Assembly: GCA_020050835.1 (NCBI GenBank)
Contig: JAGVKB010000154.1
Coordinates: forward strand, 167,831-231,830
DNA length: 64,000 nucleotides
Direction of reading: 5' to 3'
Source of the DNA: Candidatus Obscuribacterales bacterium
GTDB lineage: Bacteria; Cyanobacteriota; Vampirovibrionia; Obscuribacterales; Obscuribacteraceae
Position numbers and translations under genes: made by a program. This document shows positions 58,922 to 64,000 of this stretch, one piece after another. Below the pieces are notes generated by a model, which did no database searches, was not told where the DNA came from, and was given only the letters and a program-made list of their open reading frames with translations. Each line of letters opens with the position of its first letter. Position 1 is the stretch's first letter.

Positions 58922-58959
58922 CTGCCTATCTAATCAAGCGATTCGCTATGATTAGGCAG
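58922..58959. other. Long imperfect hairpin upstream of the initiating transferase
   Basis: CTGCCTA (58922-58928) pairs with TAGGCAG (58953-58959), and inside it ATCA with TGAT and AGCGA with TCGCT: 16 pairs in total, with a 4-base and a 1-base bulge and a minimal loop. It lies 40 bp before the ATG at 59000, in the divergent promoter region. No T-run follows. Possible operator or leader structure. Confidence 0.45.
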
Positions 58960-58999
58960 CTTCAAGTCCTCCCAGCGCCGGCTCGATCTGGAAGATAAC

Positions 59000-59623
59000 A
59001 TGAATAGCCCAGTGCAACTCGATCAGCCACACCCACAATGCAGCTTGTCGACTTCCCAACGTCTGACGAAAAGGCTGACTGACATTGTGTTGTCGACGAT
59101 TTTGCTATTAGTGCTCGGCCCTGTTTTGCTTTTGATTGCAATTTGCATAAAACTTGACTCACCCGGTCCGGCGCTCTTCCATCAGCGGCGTATCGGGCTT
59201 AACGGAACACTTTTCGAGATTTATAAATTTCGCACAATGTTTATCGGAACGCCCAACCTGCCGACCGACGAGATGCTCAAGCGCCCAAGTCCGGTAACGC
59301 GGTTCGGAGCGGTTTTACGAAGAACGAGCCTGGATGAATTGCCACAACTTTGGAATGTTCTAAAAGGTGAAATGTCATTAGTGGGTCCGCGTCCCGCCCT
59401 ATATAATCAAACTGAACTGACAGCCAGGCGTCAGGCTTGCGGCATCTTGCGCTTCCCACCGGGACTTACCGGGTACGCGCAGGTAACGGGGCGCGACGAG
59501 CTGGCAGACGACTTGAAGGTTCAAGCGGATGCCTGGTATTGCGAAAACTGGACTTACTGGCTCGATTGGAAAATTCTGTTTGCCACATTCAATGCTGTAA
59601 TTAGCAAACGTGGCGCGTTCTAA
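59000..59623 (+). CDS. Initiating phospho-sugar transferase (bacterial sugar transferase family)
   Basis: Monotopic phosphoglycosyl transferase of 207 residues, the small catalytic form without the WbaP/WcaJ N-terminal membrane domain. It transfers a sugar-1-phosphate to undecaprenyl phosphate, the first step of glycan assembly. One re-entrant hydrophobic segment (about 30-52), '[16 protein letters not shown]', 'IYKFRTM', '[15 protein letters not shown]' (catalytic D-E), 'LVGPRPAL' and '[17 protein letters not shown]'. Start ATG 59000 with GGAAG 5 bases upstream. The RmlA-like gene starts 16 bp after its stop. Confidence 0.92.
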   Translation: MNSPVQLDQPHPQCSLSTSQRLTKRLTDIVLSTILLLVLGPVLLLIAICIKLDSPGPALFHQRRIGLNGTLFEIYKFRTMFIGTPNLPTDEMLKRPSPVTRFGAVLRRTSLDELPQLWNVLKGEMSLVGPRPALYNQTELTARRQACGILRFPPGLTGYAQVTGRDELADDLKVQADAWYCENWTYWLDWKILFATFNAVISKRGAF

Positions 59624-59639
59624 CCCAAACGGAGAGACG

Positions 59640-60713
59640 ATGAAAGGACTAATTCTCAGCGGCGGCAAGGGCACTCGCATGCGGCCAATCACTCACACGG
59701 CAGCCAAACAGCTATTGCCAGTGGCCAACAAGCCGATTCTTTTCTACGGCATCGAAGCGCTCAAGGCAGCAGGCATCTATGATTTCGGAATCATCGTCAG
59801 CCCGGAGACCGGCGAAGATGTAAAAAAAATGGTCGGCAATGGGGACCGTTGGGGAATTCGCATCGAGTACATCATGCAGGACCAGCCGCTGGGCTTGGCT
59901 CATGCCGTCAAGGTCGCTCGTCCGTTCCTCGGCGATGCGCCCTTCGTCATGTACCTGGGCGATAACCTGATCAAAGACGGTGTTGCACCGCTGGTTGACA
60001 GATTTAAGAGCGGGCATGCCGATGCGTTCATTTTGCTGAAGGAAGTTTCCAATCCAAGCGCTTTTGGCGTCGCTCAGCTAAACGATGACGGTCGCATTCT
60101 CTGCCTGGAAGAGAAGCCAGCCCAGCCGAAGTCGAATCTGGCGCTGGTTGGCGTTTATCTCTTCAATCAAAATATCCACAAAGCGATCGACGAGATCAAA
60201 CCGAGCCGCCGTGGCGAGCTGGAAATCACCGATGCAATTCAGCACTTGATCAACACCGGCTTCCACGTCGACAGCCACATTCTCAGCTCCTGGTGGCTGG
60301 ACACCGGTAAAAAAGACGATATGCTCGAAGCCAATCGCGTTGTTCTCGATGAGATGACCGAAGCGACAATGGAAGGCGCCATTGACGGCAACACCCGCAT
60401 CTCCGGTCGAGTCCAAGTCGGCAAGGGAAGCAAACTCACCCATTGCACAGTGCGCGGACCGGCCGTAATCGGCGAGAACTGCGCCCTCGAGCACAGCTAC
60501 GTCGGACCGTTCACGTCAATCGGAGACGGAGCTCGCGTCAGCCATGCGGAGATCGAGCACTCTATTTTGCGCGAAAATTGCCGCATTGTAGATTTCCACG
60601 GTCGGGTTGAAGACAGCTTAATCGGCGCCAACGTCGAGTTGACTAGAAGTGAGCACAAACCGGTAGCCTACCGCCTCATGCTCGGCGACGACAGCAAAGT
60701 CGAAGTAATCTAG
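59640..60713 (+). CDS. rmlA: Nucleotidyltransferase, long-form glucose-1-phosphate thymidylyltransferase type
   Basis: Protein of 357 residues. N-terminal nucleotidyltransferase domain 'GLILSGGKGTRMRPITHTA' with 'KQLLPVANKPILFYGIEAL', 'QDQPLGLAHAVKVA', 'MYLGDNLI' and 'CLEEKPAQPKSNLALVGVY'. C-terminal left-handed beta-helix of hexapeptide repeats (about 255-340, 'GAIDGNTRISGRVQVGKGS'). This long form is close to thymidylyltransferases of antibiotic and archaeal/cyanobacterial type rather than the 290-residue enterobacterial RmlA. Start at ATG 59640 because GGAG is 5 bases upstream; the frame opens at 59610. RmlB, C and D are not in the window, so the final sugar is unknown. Confidence 0.87.
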   Translation: MKGLILSGGKGTRMRPITHTAAKQLLPVANKPILFYGIEALKAAGIYDFGIIVSPETGEDVKKMVGNGDRWGIRIEYIMQDQPLGLAHAVKVARPFLGDAPFVMYLGDNLIKDGVAPLVDRFKSGHADAFILLKEVSNPSAFGVAQLNDDGRILCLEEKPAQPKSNLALVGVYLFNQNIHKAIDEIKPSRRGELEITDAIQHLINTGFHVDSHILSSWWLDTGKKDDMLEANRVVLDEMTEATMEGAIDGNTRISGRVQVGKGSKLTHCTVRGPAVIGENCALEHSYVGPFTSIGDGARVSHAEIEHSILRENCRIVDFHGRVEDSLIGANVELTRSEHKPVAYRLMLGDDSKVEVI

Positions 60714-60728
60714 CAGCGAGGAATCCGG

Positions 60729-63269
60729 ATGAGTAGTGGGACACCGAGCGCCGCCATTGCGGCCCAAGCGCCATCTGCCCCAAGCAAACCCAAACCGGAC
60801 CTGAAACTCGCGAGCTGGTACTTAGCACTGTTCGCAGCCGTCTTTCTGACGGGGTTGTGCAACTACTTTGGATTCGAGCACCGTCCCACGACCTTTCAAT
60901 TCGACGGCTGGTTGTATCGCTGGACGAGCAATCGAGTCAATGAATTCCTGACCGCTGTGCTCAATGGGCAGTTCAATCCGAACTTGATCTCGGATGCGGC
61001 GTTCCAGGACCGGATAATTCCAGACGGACCGCTTCTGCCCGGGATATTCGGTTTGCTTTCGGCTGTTTGCAAGCATTCTCCTTACGCTCAAGACTGGCAA
61101 TTTGTAGTGGCCATCCAGTGCTTCATGCACGCAATATCAGCCTGCCTGGTTGCTTCGCTTGCCTGGCGACTCCTGCGCAGTCGGGGCTGGTCCTTTTTGG
61201 CCGGAGCGCTCTGGGGATTCTTTCCGGTTGCACTGATTCAGACCGGCGTATTTTATACAGAGCCGACGATCGTGTTATTCCTTCTGGCTTACACCTTCTG
61301 CCTCACTAAGGACAAGGCCAGCACTGGCAGCCTGTTAGCGGCCGGTTTTTTCGGCGGTTGCCTTTTCATTCAGAAAGTAGCCCTAGTTCCAGCCTTGTTT
61401 CTGTCAGCGTGCTGGCAGGTCAAGTCAGCCAAACATTGGCAGCGCAACATCCTGCTTCTGGCGGTGGGAGCACTGCTGGTAGTCGGCTCGTGGGGGCTTT
61501 TCACTCGTGTTGTCACCGGCAACTTTTGTCTGACTGCGCAACGCTATCCGGCATTTAATGCTGCTGTCGGCTGGGACACGGAAAGTGACGGGCAAGCCGG
61601 CACGAACACACCGTTGCTCGAGCTGTTGTTAAGCAGCGGCGGCGCCCCTGGCACGGCCATGCTTTCACAGTGGACGGTGCACCGCCAGGAATGTCAGCTT
61701 CTGCTCGTGAAAAAAATCTCCAGGCTCTTGTGCACCCCCTGGAACGACTTCATGGACCATTGTCTGGGCTTGTCACCGCAATTAGTGGCAGTCCCGCACT
61801 TCCTATTGCTTTATCTCTTTGCTTTCGGCGCGCTCACTTATGCTGTCGATCGCCGTCGCATTGCGGTATCAGAGTCGAAACGCGCCGGAGACATCTATTT
61901 GATCGTCGTGTTCGGTCATCTGGTCTACCTCGCATTCATGACCAACTCTCGCTACGCTTTTACGGCAATTCCCTTCTGGGCAATCTTTTCAGCCTACTTC
62001 CTCATGCAGCTAAAACAGCGCCTTTCTCTGCACGGCCCAGAGCGTAACGCGCAATTGCTGCGAGCAGCTGCTTGCACATTAGCCGGATCAGTACTGATCA
62101 CACTTTCAATTCAGGCTGAGAATCTAACCAAAATCGGCTCAAATCACGAACTTTCACATACTCTTTCGGCCGGAGCCACGGCTGTCAAAGAGCTTGTGTT
62201 TGAACCCGGCCGGCTGCCTGCGCAGATTCACACTACGCTCCTCATGGTAGATGGCGACAAGCGGCTCGCCAACGCCACCGTCGAGATTAATGGACACAAG
62301 GTACAGTCGCAATTGAGCTCGCTCAATAATTTCGATCCGGTTGTCTATCAGACCGGCATGGACAACGCCATCTTCGCCCACTCCGCCGGACTCACCGGCA
62401 ACGATTTACGACAATGGCGGGGAGTTGCCTTCCCGGCCGAATGGCTAAATAGTGGTGGCAAGAACCTAGTAAAGATTAAGCAAGAGGTAACACCTGCCAC
62501 CATCTATGGAGACTCCGACCCGAATTGCCGGACGATGCTGGACACAACTTTCAATGTTGCCGGCGCGAGGACTCCCGATTGCCGTGAAATTGAAAGTCGA
62601 GCTCAACGCCAAATCACCTGCGGACGCGTTGCGCAACATTCCTGGATTGCTGAGGGCGAAGCCGCCGGCGCCGAGCACTGCCTTGCTGACTCACTACGTA
62701 TCAAGATTGCAGTCGAGCCAGGAGCACCGACAATTGCGCCGCCGGTCACCAAAGAGCTTGAATCGCTCAAACGAACTGAGGAGATCGCCGTCGAGAGGTT
62801 CGACAAGCTTTTGTGGGCAAACTGCGGAGGGACGCTCTGCATCAATAAATTAGCGCTGAAGGCTGCTCGCAGCACCCGGGTAACCATTCGAATTCCAGAT
62901 CTTCCCAGCGCAAGCCACATCGGCATCTGTGTGCGCGGAGAAGTCATGGCCGTTAAGGACAGATCTCAACCGAGCATGGCTATTAATTTCACTCGCAATC
63001 CCAATTGCGCGCCAGGCTTGCTGGCGGCCACCCCAAACTATATCGAAGCCGGGAAGAACTGGCGAGAGTTCGAGATTCGCGACGTGGTGCCGGTAAAGTC
63101 GCTCGGCAGCAAAGACCTGGAGCTCTCGATCTGGCCTGGACCCTGGTTGGATGTAATCAATTACGGCTGCCCGAAAAATCCGGCAGTGGCCGCCTTTCGT
63201 AATCTAAAGGTGGAGTACAACGTTGTCAATTTGCCGACGCTGAGCTTGAATAAGTTGCTTTATTACTAA
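60729..63269 (+). CDS. Large GT-C fold membrane glycosyltransferase-like protein (type A)
   Basis: Membrane protein of 846 residues, paralogue of 1070-3922. First segment about 30-50, outer loop 'TTFQFDGWLYRWTSNRVN' with an acidic residue at the GT-C catalytic position, 'DGPLLPGIFGLL', 'GVFYTEPTIVLFLL', 'TAQRYPAFNAAVGWDTESDG' and 'LCTPWNDFMDHCLGL'. About ten segments to about residue 455, then an outer domain with 'LRQWRGVAFPAEWLN', 'TIYGDSDP' and the shared end 'NLKVEYNVVNLPTLSLNKLL'. GAGGAAT 7 bases before ATG 60729. 15 bp after the rmlA gene, so it is the third gene of this unit. Role inferred from fold family. Confidence 0.77.
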   Translation: MSSGTPSAAIAAQAPSAPSKPKPDLKLASWYLALFAAVFLTGLCNYFGFEHRPTTFQFDGWLYRWTSNRVNEFLTAVLNGQFNPNLISDAAFQDRIIPDGPLLPGIFGLLSAVCKHSPYAQDWQFVVAIQCFMHAISACLVASLAWRLLRSRGWSFLAGALWGFFPVALIQTGVFYTEPTIVLFLLAYTFCLTKDKASTGSLLAAGFFGGCLFIQKVALVPALFLSACWQVKSAKHWQRNILLLAVGALLVVGSWGLFTRVVTGNFCLTAQRYPAFNAAVGWDTESDGQAGTNTPLLELLLSSGGAPGTAMLSQWTVHRQECQLLLVKKISRLLCTPWNDFMDHCLGLSPQLVAVPHFLLLYLFAFGALTYAVDRRRIAVSESKRAGDIYLIVVFGHLVYLAFMTNSRYAFTAIPFWAIFSAYFLMQLKQRLSLHGPERNAQLLRAAACTLAGSVLITLSIQAENLTKIGSNHELSHTLSAGATAVKELVFEPGRLPAQIHTTLLMVDGDKRLANATVEINGHKVQSQLSSLNNFDPVVYQTGMDNAIFAHSAGLTGNDLRQWRGVAFPAEWLNSGGKNLVKIKQEVTPATIYGDSDPNCRTMLDTTFNVAGARTPDCREIESRAQRQITCGRVAQHSWIAEGEAAGAEHCLADSLRIKIAVEPGAPTIAPPVTKELESLKRTEEIAVERFDKLLWANCGGTLCINKLALKAARSTRVTIRIPDLPSASHIGICVRGEVMAVKDRSQPSMAINFTRNPNCAPGLLAATPNYIEAGKNWREFEIRDVVPVKSLGSKDLELSIWPGPWLDVINYGCPKNPAVAAFRNLKVEYNVVNLPTLSLNKLLYY

Positions 63270-64000
63270 GCAACATGAACCTTGGGACGCCTGTCAGGAT
63301 CCGCTTCAGCCAACCGTAGTATCTCTCTAGTCAGCGGTGCCGTCTCTCCTTCGCCAAATAAAACATACTTTGCGATGTAGGCAATTGGATGTCCTTCAGT
63401 CCAACCCAGGTAAGCGTGCGGCATCTTACCGGAACTATTTCGTACATGAAGCAGGATGGCAGCAACCGCATTGGGAATGCCCGGGCTTGCACAGCGAAGA
63501 ATCTGATAGCCATTCTGCAAGTGCCCAGATACTTCAAGCGTGTCATCTACGAATTCGGAAACATCGCCAGGAGTAACTTCCAGAAAGATGAAGTTGCCTT
63601 CGGCGATTTGAATGCTGTGATCGCGCCTGGCGATTATCTCCTTATCGCGATAGTCGAATTCGCCTGGTTTGTGAGCAAGCAAGCGAATCTCTCCCCAATG
63701 CTGTTCGCTGGCTTGCTTGATGAATTCCGCTGCTCGTTCATCAAAGACAACTTTGCCAATCCGCAATTCAGTCGCTCGCCACGCGCGCGACAAAAATGAG
63801 CTAACGACGATTACTACTACAAACATAAGGGATATTTGAAGCCCGTCCGGTCTCTGACACATAATCGACAGAGAAGCGTAGAGAAAGGCAGCGCTTACCG
63901 CCAGAAAGTACAAGCGCAGATATCTGTGTGAGCGCCAGACTAAAAGCGTGACGGAGATAGCGGCCGACGTAACGAGCACCAGCAGTCCGGTCGCGAATGC
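63266..64000 (-). CDS. C-terminal part of a membrane protein, 5' end beyond window
   Basis: The frame stays open to the right edge (seven further codons before the GTG at 63979), so the start lies outside. Visible: 'AFATGLLVLVTSAAISVTLL', two or three hydrophobic segments, then a soluble domain of about 160 residues ('ELRIGKVVFDERAAEFIKQA', 'PGEFDYRDKEIIARRDHSI', 'HVRNSSGKMPHAYLGWTEGH'). The membrane end resembles the last segments of APC-type amino acid/cation transporters with a cytosolic regulatory tail; this is a weak resemblance. Its stop overlaps the stop of the convergent GT-C gene by 4 bp. Confidence 0.6.
   Translation of the reverse strand, partial: AFATGLLVLVTSAAISVTLLVWRSHRYLRLYFLAVSAAFLYASLSIMCQRPDGLQISLMFVVVIVVSSFLSRAWRATELRIGKVVFDERAAEFIKQASEQHWGEIRLLAHKPGEFDYRDKEIIARRDHSIQIAEGNFIFLEVTPGDVSEFVDDTLEVSGHLQNGYQILRCASPGIPNAVAAILLHVRNSSGKMPHAYLGWTEGHPIAYIAKYVLFGEGETAPLTREILRLAEADPDRRPKVHVA

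Noticed and set aside
1..64000. tRNA, rRNA, CRISPR array, phage or integrase genes
   Set aside because: Looked for in the intergenic stretches and among the frames; none seen.

Overview
The window is almost entirely a surface-glycan gene region. By eye I count about 24 glycosyltransferase-like proteins among 39 genes, and no housekeeping, phage or transposase genes. Base composition is moderate (slightly above half G+C) and even. Gene density is very high, and many genes overlap or touch. Candidate -10 boxes and Shine-Dalgarno sites are of ordinary bacterial type. One protein (55438-56565) has an 'LFSVKH...RLERLETMVFG' segment of a kind I associate with the non-photosynthetic cyanobacterial relatives (Vampirovibrionia/Obscuribacterales). 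That lineage is my best guess, but it is an inference with modest confidence.

Layout. 1-7.5 kb: two close paralogues of a GT4 glycosyltransferase (one cut by the left edge) around two large GT-C membrane proteins. 7.7-12.7 kb: a GT2-like protein, a GT4 enzyme with three N-terminal repeats, a polyprenyl-phosphate-sugar synthase (DPM type), and a second one fused to a methyltransferase. 12.7-31.1 kb: five long YfhO-like GT-C paralogues, all on the minus strand. One is paired with a membrane GT2 in a CsbB-YfhO-like unit, and an asparagine synthase lies on the opposite strand in the middle. 31.2-36.7 kb: a GT2 gene flanked by an inverted pair of palindromic repeats, a GT-C protein and a small lipoprotein. 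36.7-41.3 kb: a minus-strand operon galE - GT4 - epimerase - GtrB-like GT2. 41.5-47.1 kb: a tightly coupled plus-strand operon (split transketolase, unusual GT2, TIGR03032-type protein, sulfotransferase, epimerase). 47.4-55.4 kb: two GT-C proteins, then a two-gene ABC exporter and a sugar-nucleotide dehydratase/epimerase. 55.4-64 kb: an exported hypothetical protein, L-2-hydroxyglutarate oxidase, a WbbL-like GT2, an initiating phospho-sugar transferase, a long-form RmlA, another GT-C protein and the C-terminal part of a membrane protein.

How it may work together. The cytosolic GT2/GT4 enzymes, the phosphoglycosyl transferase and the Wzm/Wzt-type ABC exporter fit assembly and export of a lipid-linked polysaccharide. 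The four DPM/GtrB/CsbB-type GT2 proteins would supply polyprenyl-phosphate sugars. The eleven GT-C proteins (six general, five YfhO-like) would use these to decorate the polymer outside the membrane. Sulfation, methylation and amidation enzymes would modify it further.

The least expected signals are the five-fold YfhO expansion, with co-variation of two cysteines, and a shared promoter architecture (GATTTCAR, 23 bp, then TATAAT or TAGAAT) in front of three minus-strand units. The palindromic repeat family and the inverted repeat pair around 31503-32684 are also unexpected.
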